Shown here one piece after another: positions 34,755-42,742 of a stretch of DNA of 64,000 bases. Position 1 is the stretch's first letter. Every line of letters starts with the position of its first letter. The stretch is taken from assembly GCA_016841365.1 (NCBI GenBank), contig JAENZI010000004.1, positions 1-64,000 of the forward strand, in the 5' to 3' direction. Made by a program: the position numbers and the translations under genes. This DNA comes from Anaerolineaceae bacterium (GTDB lineage Bacteria > Chloroflexota > Anaerolineae > Anaerolineales > Anaerolineaceae). A model generated the notes under the pieces. It worked only from the letters and a program-made list of their open reading frames with translations, did not search any database and had not been told where the DNA came from.

Positions 34755-35258
34755 TTAGAGTTCGGGTACAACGATCTCTTCACTGACGGAATAGGGCGCC
34801 TTAACGCGCTTGGTTTTGATGCCCTTGATTTGCCAGAAGATCTCCGCAAATTCATTGACAGCCTGAAGCAAAGCCACCGATGTCTCCCGGTCAACGGACT
34901 GCCGGGCTTTTGAGCCGAGCTGCATGATCTTGTGAACCAGCTCGTTCAATTGGGGATATTCCTCGGTGTGCGGGGTTTTCATAAAGTCGCCCCAGATCAC
35001 ACGGATTTCGTGTTTGGTCAGTTCAGCGTGTTCTTCTTTGACAGCAACATAGCGTGACATGCTGTTGATGAACTCGGCTGTTTCAACCTTGTCGTGTGTC
35101 TTGACGAAGTCATCAATCAGGTCCACCATGCGGATCACGGTCAGGGCACCAATGATCGCCTGGTGCGGATCGTAAATGCCGCAGGGGATATCACAATGGG
35201 CGTCAACATGGTCAAAGTGCAGGTGGTTATCAATTTTTTGGGTCAATTTGTGGAACAT
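34755..35258 (-). CDS. sodN: Nickel superoxide dismutase
   Basis: 167 residues. A 20-residue propeptide is followed by HCDIPCGIYDP, the Ni-binding hook. After cleavage His21 becomes residue 1 and supplies the amino and imidazole ligands, with Cys22 and Cys26 as thiolates. The rest is a four-helix bundle (MVDLIDDFVKTHDKVETAEFINSMSRYVAVKEEHAE and onward). It disproportionates superoxide in the cytoplasm. No Fe/Mn-SOD is in this window. The start ATG has AAGGAGATG upstream, and a near-consensus promoter lies at 35309-35337. The maturation protease follows immediately. Confidence 0.96.
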   Translation of the reverse strand: MFHKLTQKIDNHLHFDHVDAHCDIPCGIYDPHQAIIGALTVIRMVDLIDDFVKTHDKVETAEFINSMSRYVAVKEEHAELTKHEIRVIWGDFMKTPHTEEYPQLNELVHKIMQLGSKARQSVDRETSVALLQAVNEFAEIFWQIKGIKTKRVKAPYSVSEEIVVPEL

Positions 35259-35308
35259 AAGCGCATCTCCTTTAGTTAGTGGTTATTTCGATATTGTTTA
35301 TATTAATT

Positions 35309-35337
35309 ATTATAATTTTAACAGGGTTGATTTGCAA
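35309..35337 (-). promoter_or_regulatory. sodN promoter
   Basis: On the minus strand TTGCAA and a perfect TATAAT are spaced 17 bases apart, with an A+T-rich discriminator, about 50 bases before the sodN start codon. Confidence 0.8.
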
Positions 35338-35342
35338 CTTTT

Positions 35343-35369
35343 AAAAAATCCCCCGGCGTGGGGGGATTT
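35343..35369 (-). terminator. Intrinsic terminator of the C39-peptidase gene
   Basis: AAATCCCCC and GGGGGATTT form a 9-base stem with a short loop. On the minus strand the stem is followed by a run of T. It lies just after the stop codon at 35381 and ahead of the sodN promoter. Confidence 0.85.
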
Positions 35370-35380
35370 CGTTCACGATG

Positions 35381-36712
35381 TTAAGGTGTAACACCTAAGT
35401 TAATTAATTCCTGTTCAGCCACCCACCAGTCCGGGTGCCATTCCAGGGCAGTTCTGAAATCTTCAATCCCGCCTTCGATATCCCCGAGGGCGACTTTGGC
35501 ACGTCCGCGCCAAACCCATGATTCCTCGATGGCGGGTTGCGCAGAGGAGTAACTGAGGGTGATATCCGCCAGGTCGATCACATCCTGGTAGCGCCCCGTG
35601 TAAAAGTAGGCAAAATAAGGCCCGGTCTGATACCAGGTGATGCGCCAGGGCTTGGCAGACAGATCCGCATAGATCTCATAAGCCTGATCGTATGCCTGGG
35701 CTGAGCCGTAATAATCGCCCAAATACATCAGGTTTGTCCCATAATTGAACCAGGCAAAGAACAGTTCACGGTCGGAAAGGACCTCGATCTCTTCCAATGC
35801 TTTTTGTGCGGCCTGCTGATAGTTGTAAACCTCATCCGCATGGGGACCAAGGATTGACAGAACCTCTGCCTCGCGGTCTGGCGGGTAGATGATGATGTAG
35901 GCATAATTGAACGAGCGCCAATGGCGTTCGACTTTCTCGTAGGGATTGGAATAGTCGGCTGCCACATAGGAATCCTGGATGAGAAAGGTTTGTTTTTCCT
36001 CGTCGTAGGCGGTGATCACGCCATAATGACCCATCCAGGCTTTTTGTGCCACTTCTTCTTCAAAGCCTTTTTCGATGATCACTGGGAATCCAGCCGCAAC
36101 AAACTGCTTGATGATGTCAAGATCGCCGCCCCAGCGCAGGAGGGCTCTAAAATTTGTCTGTGTATTGACGTAGTCCACCATCTCATAGGGCATCACATTG
36201 CGGTCTTCCATCCTGGGCTTGAGCCATGCTGCTGTGACCAACTGGTCGCCTTCCCATCCCCAATAGGATAGTGCCATAGACAGGTTTGCAGGGCCGCAGT
36301 TGTTGAATTTTTGGAATTCATGCACCACGCCATTTAGGCGAACCTGGTCCGGGATTGGTGTTGGGGAGGGTGTTGGTGTGAGGGTGGCGGTGGGCGTCGG
36401 GCTGACAAAGTTCGTCGGTGTGAGCGACGGCACCAGTGTGGCAGTTGCTGTAGGCGCCATGGCGGTTTGCGTGCTCTGGACGATCACTTCCATTTGTTCC
36501 TGCTGCCCGGGCGAGAAGGAGGTTTCCTCTGGGGGGTTGAAGAAATAGAAGATATCCGCCCGAATATTAGCGAAGCGCCAATAGAGACGGTCATGTATGG
36601 GTGGGAATTGGTATAGCGCCGCCATCAGGGCGATCCCGCCAATCAGGATCAAAATGATCTTGAGGGCTGTATTTTTCTTCTTTTTGGGTGTATCCCATCG
36701 CTTTTTTGGCAT
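35381..36712 (-). CDS. Exported C39-like cysteine peptidase with TPR domain
   Basis: 443 residues: a basic N-terminus, a transmembrane or signal-anchor helix near 18-34, and a Thr/Pro-rich linker around 85-120. A C39_2-type papain-fold domain follows, with catalytic Cys in FNNCGPANLSMALSYWG, His in MGHYGVITAYD and Asp in LIQDSYV. The C-terminal 150 residues form tetratricopeptide-like helices (NYGTNLMYLGDYYGSAQAYDQAY, WVWRGRAKVALGDIEGGIEDF). It is likely displayed outside the membrane and cleaves or binds peptides. No bacteriocin gene is adjacent. The start ATG follows TATAAT by six bases with no ribosome site. Confidence 0.82.
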   Translation of the reverse strand: MPKKRWDTPKKKKNTALKIILILIGGIALMAALYQFPPIHDRLYWRFANIRADIFYFFNPPEETSFSPGQQEQMEVIVQSTQTAMAPTATATLVPSLTPTNFVSPTPTATLTPTPSPTPIPDQVRLNGVVHEFQKFNNCGPANLSMALSYWGWEGDQLVTAAWLKPRMEDRNVMPYEMVDYVNTQTNFRALLRWGGDLDIIKQFVAAGFPVIIEKGFEEEVAQKAWMGHYGVITAYDEEKQTFLIQDSYVAADYSNPYEKVERHWRSFNYAYIIIYPPDREAEVLSILGPHADEVYNYQQAAQKALEEIEVLSDRELFFAWFNYGTNLMYLGDYYGSAQAYDQAYEIYADLSAKPWRITWYQTGPYFAYFYTGRYQDVIDLADITLSYSSAQPAIEESWVWRGRAKVALGDIEGGIEDFRTALEWHPDWWVAEQELINLGVTP

Positions 36713-36718
36713 ACAGGG

Positions 36719-36724
36719 ATTATA
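36719..36724 (-). promoter_or_regulatory. -10 box of the C39-peptidase gene
   Basis: TATAAT on the minus strand ends six bases before the ATG at 36712. The missing ribosome site and this spacing suggest a leaderless message, as for dnaG. Confidence 0.45.
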
Positions 36725-36800
36725 ACCGTTCCGTTAATTAAAGCAAATCACGGCAGGGGGAAGACAGCCTACTCAAAACTGAATTTAATCTTTCCTGCGC

Positions 36801-36829
36801 TTGACAAATTGGTTTGGTTAGACTAATAT
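36801..36829 (+). promoter_or_regulatory. Consensus promoter for the regulator-MFS pair
   Basis: TTGACA and TAATAT separated by exactly 17 bases. Transcription should start near 36836, giving a leader of about 120 bases to the regulator gene. Confidence 0.82.
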
Positions 36830-36854
36830 CTAACCGATTAGGTGTTCATCTAAT
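36816..36854. promoter_or_regulatory. Two operator-like palindromes over the regulator promoter
   Basis: GGTTAGA-N6-TCTAACC (36816-36835) covers the -10 box. ATTAGGTG-TT-CATCTAAT (36837-36854) covers the predicted start site. Both contain TTAG/CTAA half sites. They are probably bound by the ArsR-type protein encoded next, for autorepression. Confidence 0.65.
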
Positions 36855-36955
36855 AAAGCGATGGAAGACAGAATGTGATTAGAAGTTATTTCTTCCCCCC
36901 AAAAGGTCTGAACCCTGATCATTTGTAATTCAATTAATCACTTAAAGAGGTTTTT

Positions 36956-38014
36956 ATGGATCAACAACCACAACTCATTTGGGACAAAGGCAGCGCGTAT
37001 GATTTGTTTGTCAGCCTATCGATATTGCACGAACCTGAAGAATTTGGTCTGCGCCCTTCATGGGCAGCAGGTGTGCGCTCGCGCCTGCCCATCCACCTGC
37101 GGGACGTGCTGGTTCAGACCCAAAAATTTTTGAATGTCCCTTTGCGCTTTATTTATGAATTGCCCGAACCCAAGGATGCCGCAGTGGTGATCGAGGTGCT
37201 CGAATCACTCCCCCCAGAGGACCGTTTGCCCGCGATTTATTTCGGATCAATCAATTCAGAGACGAGGCGGGCTTACCGGGACCTGCTGCTCTCGCTGGAC
37301 GGAAAACAACGCCTAACTGCGGCAACTGAAGCACAAATCAAAGAAGGCTACCGCCCCCAAAACCGTGCTACTAGGCAGGTGATCAGGGCATTGTTTGACG
37401 CTTGGGTGGACCGTAAGCAATTTGGTATTGATCTGCTGGATGCACTCAAGGCGTATGTGGAAAACTTCTACCAGGAGGAAGAAATCCGCATCATCCCCGC
37501 GCAAGAAACTGCGTTAACCAAAGCCCAGGAGATGTCTGAAACAACAGATGTGCTGACTCTGCTTGAGAAATTATCAGCAGGTGTACGCATGGATTGGATT
37601 TCGGAAGTCTCAACCCTTGTCCTTGCGCCGTCATTCTGGGGCGCGCCATTCATGTTTTTCAGCAGGCTGAATGAACAAAAAGCGATTGTGCTGTTTGGCG
37701 CACGGCCGGATGGCATGGCGCTCGTTCCGGGAGACCTGGTGCCTGAAGATTTGCTGAATGCTTTAAAAGCGCTGGCTGACCCTACGCGGCTGCGCATCTT
37801 ACGCTACCTGCTGGAGGGACCATCCACGCCCAGTGAACTGAGCAAGATTTTGCGCCTGCGCCCCCCAACGGTAACTTATCATTTGCATAATTTACGTCTG
37901 GCTGGCATGGTGCAGGTGACCGTGTCGCCGGAGGCTGAGCGCCAATATGCTCTGCGTATGGATGGGGTGAATGCCACCGTTGAACACTTCAGGGCATTTT
38001 TATCAGGAGATTGA
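36956..38014 (+). CDS. ArsR-type winged-helix regulator with large N-terminal domain
   Basis: 352 residues. The C-terminal 85 residues are an ArsR-type winged helix: LADPTRLRILRYLLEGPSTPSELSKIL, then RPPTVTYHLHNLRLAGMV, then a wing. The first 265 residues have no recognised fold, resemble nothing with obvious catalytic motifs, and probably sense a ligand or oligomerise. There is no cysteine-rich metal site in the HTH part. It overlaps no gene, but the MFS gene starts three bases after its stop, so it likely controls that transporter and itself through the palindromes upstream. Confidence 0.85.
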   Translation: MDQQPQLIWDKGSAYDLFVSLSILHEPEEFGLRPSWAAGVRSRLPIHLRDVLVQTQKFLNVPLRFIYELPEPKDAAVVIEVLESLPPEDRLPAIYFGSINSETRRAYRDLLLSLDGKQRLTAATEAQIKEGYRPQNRATRQVIRALFDAWVDRKQFGIDLLDALKAYVENFYQEEEIRIIPAQETALTKAQEMSETTDVLTLLEKLSAGVRMDWISEVSTLVLAPSFWGAPFMFFSRLNEQKAIVLFGARPDGMALVPGDLVPEDLLNALKALADPTRLRILRYLLEGPSTPSELSKILRLRPPTVTYHLHNLRLAGMVQVTVSPEAERQYALRMDGVNATVEHFRAFLSGD

Positions 38015-38016
38015 TC

Positions 38017-39297
38017 TTGGAAATCAAGGAAACAACAGAGCAAACCCCTGAAAATGGTGTGATTAAAACCTATCTTGAACGTGTAAGGGCTTTTCGACCG
38101 AATGCCCGTAAGTATCTGATCAGCATCATGATCTATGGTGCCGGTTTCGGTGTGCACCGGATCCTGTTCAATTTCTTTCTGCGCAGCATGGGCTATGATG
38201 AAACGCTGATGGGCCTGCTTTCAACCGTCAGCAGCATGTCAACCCTGATAGTGGCGCTGCCCATGGGTTACCTGGCGGACATGTTGGGACGAAAGCGGTC
38301 CCTGGTGATTTCAGGCCTGGTGACGGGTTCGTCCATCTTGTTAATGGTACTTTTCCCCTCTGTTCCCATGCTGATCGCCATGAATATTTTGATGGGGGTT
38401 GGATCAAGTTTAGGTGCTGTGACCAATGGGCCATTCTTGATGGAAAACAGCGGCGAGGTTGAACGGACTTATTTGTTCAGCATCGGCTCGGGGTTGCGAA
38501 TGGCGGCTTTTTCCGTTGGCGATTGGATTGGCGGTTATCTGCCCACCTGGTTTGGCGGCATTTTTGAAGTCAGCCCGGTCAGCACACAGGCTTATGCCTG
38601 GGCGATTGGCGTAGCAGGCGTGCTGGTGATCCTCGCAGTCATCCCGCGCTTATTACTGAAGAGCAATATTCTCCCCTCCGAAGAAGTGACTGTGTTTGCA
38701 CCGCTGACCTATGCCCGTGAGAACCCGGGGATGCTCACCAAATTGCTGTTACCGATGTTTATCACATCGATTGGGGCGGGTCTGATCATGCCCTTCATGA
38801 ATATCTTCTTCAGCAAAGTGCACAATCAGCCGGACCCCGTGATCGGCACGATGTTCGCCTGGGGCTCATTAGCGATGGGTGTCGGGTTGATCTTGGCGCC
38901 GGCATTTGCAGATCGTTTTGGCAAGATCAAGGTTGTGGTCTTTACGCAGGCTATCTCGATCCCATTCCTGATCTTATTAGGTTTCTCGCCATTGTTCAGC
39001 CTCAGTGCGCTGGCTTACTTCATCCGTCTGACATTGATGAATATGAGCTCACCCGTTTATGAGACCTTTGTGATGGAACAGGTTGATGCAGAATCACGGG
39101 CGATGGTAGCCAGCCTGAACAGCATGGTGCACAGCTTCGGGCGGGCTTTCAGCCCCGTGATCAGCGGTATGCTCCAGGTGAGTTATGGCTTTTCACCATC
39201 GTTCCTGGGCACGATCACACTGTATGTGATCGCGATTGCCATGTATTACCTGTTCTTTATGCATGGGCGGAAGCAAAAGGCAGCTCAGAACGATTGA
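38017..39297 (+). CDS. MFS transporter
   Basis: About 426 residues with 12 helices. The MFS loop-2/3 motif GYLADMLGRKRSLVISG near residue 88 and the second-half repeat AFADRFGKIKVVVFTQ are clear, and one or more proton-coupled exporters of drugs or metabolites share this organisation. The likely start is the TTG at 38017, which has AGGAGA six bases upstream and follows the regulator stop directly. A TTG at 38011 sits inside that site. Cotranscription with the ArsR-type gene suggests an inducible efflux or uptake pump. Confidence 0.87.
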   Translation: MEIKETTEQTPENGVIKTYLERVRAFRPNARKYLISIMIYGAGFGVHRILFNFFLRSMGYDETLMGLLSTVSSMSTLIVALPMGYLADMLGRKRSLVISGLVTGSSILLMVLFPSVPMLIAMNILMGVGSSLGAVTNGPFLMENSGEVERTYLFSIGSGLRMAAFSVGDWIGGYLPTWFGGIFEVSPVSTQAYAWAIGVAGVLVILAVIPRLLLKSNILPSEEVTVFAPLTYARENPGMLTKLLLPMFITSIGAGLIMPFMNIFFSKVHNQPDPVIGTMFAWGSLAMGVGLILAPAFADRFGKIKVVVFTQAISIPFLILLGFSPLFSLSALAYFIRLTLMNMSSPVYETFVMEQVDAESRAMVASLNSMVHSFGRAFSPVISGMLQVSYGFSPSFLGTITLYVIAIAMYYLFFMHGRKQKAAQND

Positions 39298-39330
39298 TTT
39301 GCCAAACAGATTGAAATGGAATAAATAAAT

Positions 39331-39364
39331 ATCCCCGAAGGCATTTCCTTCGGGGATGTTTTAT
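39331..39364 (+). terminator. Intrinsic terminator after the MFS gene
   Basis: ATCCCCGAAGG pairs with CCTTCGGGGAT around a 5-base loop, followed by GTTTTAT. Confidence 0.9.
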
Positions 39365-39367
39365 AAG

Positions 39368-39400
39368 AAAAAACGCCCCGGTTGATGCAATCGAGGCGTT
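39368..39400 (-). terminator. Intrinsic terminator of the DUF1667 triad
   Basis: On the minus strand AACGCC and GGCGTT form the stem, followed by TTTTTTC. It lies back to back with the terminator of the convergent MFS gene. Confidence 0.75.
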
Positions 39401-39428
39401 AAAAATATTCTTTTGGTTCAGGATGGTT

Positions 39429-39800
39429 TCAATCTACTTTGGGCATGTCCCGGCTGGCGATCACGTCAATGCCGGTGCCGAGGGCGTTTTGTAATACCAC
39501 CTGGTTGATCTTGACCGGCGCAGGCACTTCAACCTCGCGCAGTTTTTGCGCAAGTTGAGGGATGAGCGGCTTAGGGAAGCCTTCTCGGGTATAGACCGGA
39601 ACCAGCGGATGCAATCCGCCTTTCACTTTGACGGTGGAGGCGACCATCCGACGCGGGTCTTGCAGCTCGCAAATGGCATATTCTTTACCTCGCCGGCACC
39701 CAGCACCGATCACTTCGATCACATCTTTGCCTTCGTGTTTAACTTGCAGCGCACATCCCTTAGGGCAGGCCACACAAATGATTTCACTGGTTTCAGCCAT
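39429..39800 (-). CDS. DUF1667 protein
   Basis: 123 residues with an N-terminal Cys cluster, IICVACPKGCAL and a later GAGCRRG, capable of binding a metal or Fe-S centre, followed by the conserved PRRMVASTVKVKGG. DUF1667 proteins are consistently encoded with a GlpA-like dehydrogenase and an FAD/NAD oxidoreductase, as here, and are presumed to be small electron-transfer or scaffold subunits. It is the last gene of the three, 32 bases after the oxidoreductase. Confidence 0.87.
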   Translation of the reverse strand: MAETSEIICVACPKGCALQVKHEGKDVIEVIGAGCRRGKEYAICELQDPRRMVASTVKVKGGLHPLVPVYTREGFPKPLIPQLAQKLREVEVPAPVKINQVVLQNALGTGIDVIASRDMPKVD

Positions 39801-39832
39801 GGGTTCTTCCTTTCTTCAATACCAATAATTTT

Positions 39833-41107
39833 TCAGCGTTTGCGCACATTAACCATCAGCCCAGTTGCTTGCTGCACAGCATCATAAGCCTGGGGCTTGA
39901 TGCTTAGCGAGAGAATCTCGCCCGGCCGCGCGTAGGCTTCTGCCTTTTTGGCAATCACCTCGCCGTTTTGATCTTCTACGGTGACCAACACCCGTTCTTC
40001 AATCGGGGTGATGGCGCGCATCTGCAGGCGAACTTCATCCTCTGCCAGGTGCGCTTTTTCCAACTTATGGGGGACGACATAGCGGATGTTTTCGCCAGTT
40101 TTGAGTTGGATTTGCTCGCCGGCTTTGATTTTTTCAGCCTGGGCGAATTGAGCTGCGCCTTTGCCGGCGACATACCCTGCTTCGGTCACCCAATCGACCA
40201 GGTCATAGACATGCACCACATTACCTGCTGCAAAGATGCCGGGTACATTGGTCATAAAGCGGTCATCGACGAAGGGGCCGTTGGTGACCGGGTCCAGCAA
40301 AACGCCGGCTTTCTTCGAAAGCTCATTTTCGGGGATCAAGCCCACAGACAGCAGCAAGGTGTCGCAGGGGATGATCTCTTTGGAGTTTGGGATTGGGATC
40401 CAGTGCTCATCCACGCTGACCGCTTCGATCGCCTCCACGCGGTCATTGCCGATAATGCGGTTAACTGTGCGCTGCTTTTGGAGGGTGATGCCGTAATCGA
40501 GCAGGCACTGCACATAATTGCGTGTCAGTCCGGTGAGGTAGGGCATGATCTCAAGCACGCGTTCCACCTTGGCGCCTTCAATCGTCAGGCGGCGCGCCAT
40601 GATCATGCCGATATCGCCTGAACCGAGGATCACAAACTTTTCGCCGGGCATCTGGCCTTCCACATTCACAAAGCGCTGGGCTGTGCCGGCGGTATAAACA
40701 CCGGCAGGGCGTGCACCGGGCAATAAAATCTGGGCGCGGGTCCGTTCGCGGCAGCCCATGGCCAACACGATGGCGCGTGCGGAAAGGTCAATATAGCCCT
40801 GATCTTTGTTGATCGCATAAACCTTGCGCTCTGGTGTGATATCCAGCACCATGGTGTCCATCAAGGTGTGGATGCCAAGCCCTTTGACTTTTTCGATAAA
40901 GTGCTGGGCATAAGCAGGGCCGGGCATATCCTGATCGAAGAGCTCAAGGCCGAACCCGTTGTGGATACATTGTAAAAGAATGCCGCCCAGTTCTAAATCG
41001 CGTTCGATGATCAATACATCCTGTGCACCGTTTTCTTTGGCGGCAATAGCTGCTGCCAAACCGCCGGGACCGCTGCCGATGACGATCACATCGTAGTTGT
41101 GTTTCAT
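39833..41107 (-). CDS. FAD/NAD(P)-dependent oxidoreductase of the GlpA-DUF1667 triad
   Basis: 424 residues. The N-terminal FAD-binding Rossmann motif is VIVIGSGPGGLAAAIAAKENG. A second nucleotide-binding motif is VILGSGDIGMIMARRLTIEGA near 180, and the late GIFAAGNVVHVYDLVD segment contacts FAD. It resembles the small-subunit-like partner found with GlpA homologues in anaerobes and could pass electrons from a substrate dehydrogenase to NAD(P) or a quinone. Its ATG overlaps the stop of the upstream gene by four bases (ATGA). Confidence 0.88.
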   Translation of the reverse strand: MKHNYDVIVIGSGPGGLAAAIAAKENGAQDVLIIERDLELGGILLQCIHNGFGLELFDQDMPGPAYAQHFIEKVKGLGIHTLMDTMVLDITPERKVYAINKDQGYIDLSARAIVLAMGCRERTRAQILLPGARPAGVYTAGTAQRFVNVEGQMPGEKFVILGSGDIGMIMARRLTIEGAKVERVLEIMPYLTGLTRNYVQCLLDYGITLQKQRTVNRIIGNDRVEAIEAVSVDEHWIPIPNSKEIIPCDTLLLSVGLIPENELSKKAGVLLDPVTNGPFVDDRFMTNVPGIFAAGNVVHVYDLVDWVTEAGYVAGKGAAQFAQAEKIKAGEQIQLKTGENIRYVVPHKLEKAHLAEDEVRLQMRAITPIEERVLVTVEDQNGEVIAKKAEAYARPGEILSLSIKPQAYDAVQQATGLMVNVRKR

Positions 41108-42621
41108 ATCAAGTCCTCCACGGTCAGATGGTCTTGCGTGACATCTTTGGTTTGCCGGAAGAGCAGTTCAGACCCTTTGCCCTTCTTGGTGACCTCCTCC
41201 GGTGAGAGACCCAGCTCTTCGGAGAGGATGCTGACCACCCGCGGCATGTCGAACCCACCCTGGCAGCGGCCGGTGCCCAACCAGGTGCGGCGCTTGATGG
41301 CATCATAGGTATCTGCCGGGATCGGTGCATGGATTTCTGCCAGGATTTCGCCTTCAGCCACGTTTTCGCAACGGCAGACGATTCTGCCATAAGCGGGTTT
41401 TTCAGCAATCAGTGCAGCCTGTTCTTCACGGGTCAGGTGCCTGAAAACAGGACGGGCTTTTCGGATCGGGTTCCAATTAGACTTTTCAACCAGATTTTCG
41501 CCTGCACCTTTTAGCTGATCAATCACTTTGACGGCAATGGCGGGTGCTGATGTGAAACCGGGGGATTCGATCCCGCCCAGGTTGACCAAACCTTTGACCT
41601 TGTCCGGAATCTCGATGATGAAATCCTGGTTGTAATCGATGTCCGGGTTGGGTGTGGGGGCATTGCCTGTGGCGCGCAGGCCCGCAAACTCTGCAATGAT
41701 GTGCCTACGGTTGACGCTTGGGACGAGGGTCTTCCCGCCCGACCAGATCTCTTCAATCCCCTCTTTGGTCATCTCTTTGTTTTCTTTGGAGTCAACGAAA
41801 TTAGCATTTGGGCCGACGATCACGTTGCCGTGCAGGGTTGAAGCAACCAGAATACCCTTTCCTTTATCGGAAGGCGTTGGGAAGAGGATGGTGTTTTGTG
41901 TCAGTTGGAAATCAGCCTTGTCGAGGATCAGGTATTCACCCCGGCGGGGGCGGATCTTGAAATCTGGACGGACGCCGGCTTTGTGCATCACCTCGTCGGC
42001 ATATAGGCCTGCTGCATTCACCACCCAGCGGCAAGCGAAGTCACCCTGGTTGGTGCGGATGCCGGTGATTTGATCGCCTTCCATGATGAAATCTTCAAAG
42101 GCTGTGCAAAGTTTGATTTCAACGCCGTTCATCACGGCGTTTTCCGCAGCAGCGATATTGGCCGCGAAGGGATCGCTGATTCCGCCGGTGGGTGCCCATA
42201 GTGCGCCGATGGTGTCCGGACGGATCAGGGGTTCTCTACGGCGCATCTCCTCACCGCTGATGATCTCCATCCCGGGGACGCCGTTTTGACGGCCACGGTC
42301 CAGCAGTTCTTCCAATACCTGCATATCGGCATCGCTGACAGCGACCACATAGTCCCCGCAGCGTTCATAAGCGATGCCCAATTCTTCTGAGAGCTGGGGC
42401 CACATCTCCACAGCCATCACATTGGTGATCGCCTTGTTGCTGCCCGGGACCGCATCATAACCCGCATGAACGGCGGCGGAGTTCGCTGAACTGGTGCCCA
42501 TCCCGATATCCACCTCTTTTTCAATCATCAGGATATCCAGCTCATACTTAGAAAGAAAACGCGCCACCATACTGCCGACAATGCCGGCGCCAATCACGAT
42601 CACATCATATTTTTCAGCCAT
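41104..42621 (-). CDS. GlpA-like FAD-dependent dehydrogenase with BFD-type [2Fe-2S] domain
   Basis: About 505 residues. The DAO-type FAD domain starts DVIVIGAGIVGSMVARFLSKY. The middle resembles GlpA/GlpO dehydrogenases (SSANSAAVHAGYD, RPRRGEYLILDK). The C-terminal 90 residues are a bacterioferritin-associated-ferredoxin-like domain with IVCRCENVAEGEI and the second Cys in GTGRCQGGFD. The expected reaction is oxidation of sn-glycerol 3-phosphate or a related alpha-hydroxy compound. No glpK or glpF is nearby, so the substrate is open. The ATG at 42621 has GGAGG upstream; a TTG four codons earlier is disfavoured. Confidence 0.87.
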   Translation of the reverse strand: MAEKYDVIVIGAGIVGSMVARFLSKYELDILMIEKEVDIGMGTSSANSAAVHAGYDAVPGSNKAITNVMAVEMWPQLSEELGIAYERCGDYVVAVSDADMQVLEELLDRGRQNGVPGMEIISGEEMRRREPLIRPDTIGALWAPTGGISDPFAANIAAAENAVMNGVEIKLCTAFEDFIMEGDQITGIRTNQGDFACRWVVNAAGLYADEVMHKAGVRPDFKIRPRRGEYLILDKADFQLTQNTILFPTPSDKGKGILVASTLHGNVIVGPNANFVDSKENKEMTKEGIEEIWSGGKTLVPSVNRRHIIAEFAGLRATGNAPTPNPDIDYNQDFIIEIPDKVKGLVNLGGIESPGFTSAPAIAVKVIDQLKGAGENLVEKSNWNPIRKARPVFRHLTREEQAALIAEKPAYGRIVCRCENVAEGEILAEIHAPIPADTYDAIKRRTWLGTGRCQGGFDMPRVVSILSEELGLSPEEVTKKGKGSELLFRQTKDVTQDHLTVEDLI

Positions 42622-42742
42622 GTGAGCCTCCAACTTAAGACAGTGTTACCATCCCTGGCAACGTTCCCAATTATACCTTGAATGAAATTACCGGGCATAG
42701 TAGGGACAGAGTGCGAAGGATGGTTTTTGGGGGTTTGATCTT

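Noticed and set aside
35381-36712. A bacteriocin exporter
   Set aside because: The protein has a C39-type peptidase domain but no ABC transporter part, and there is no leader-peptide gene beside it.
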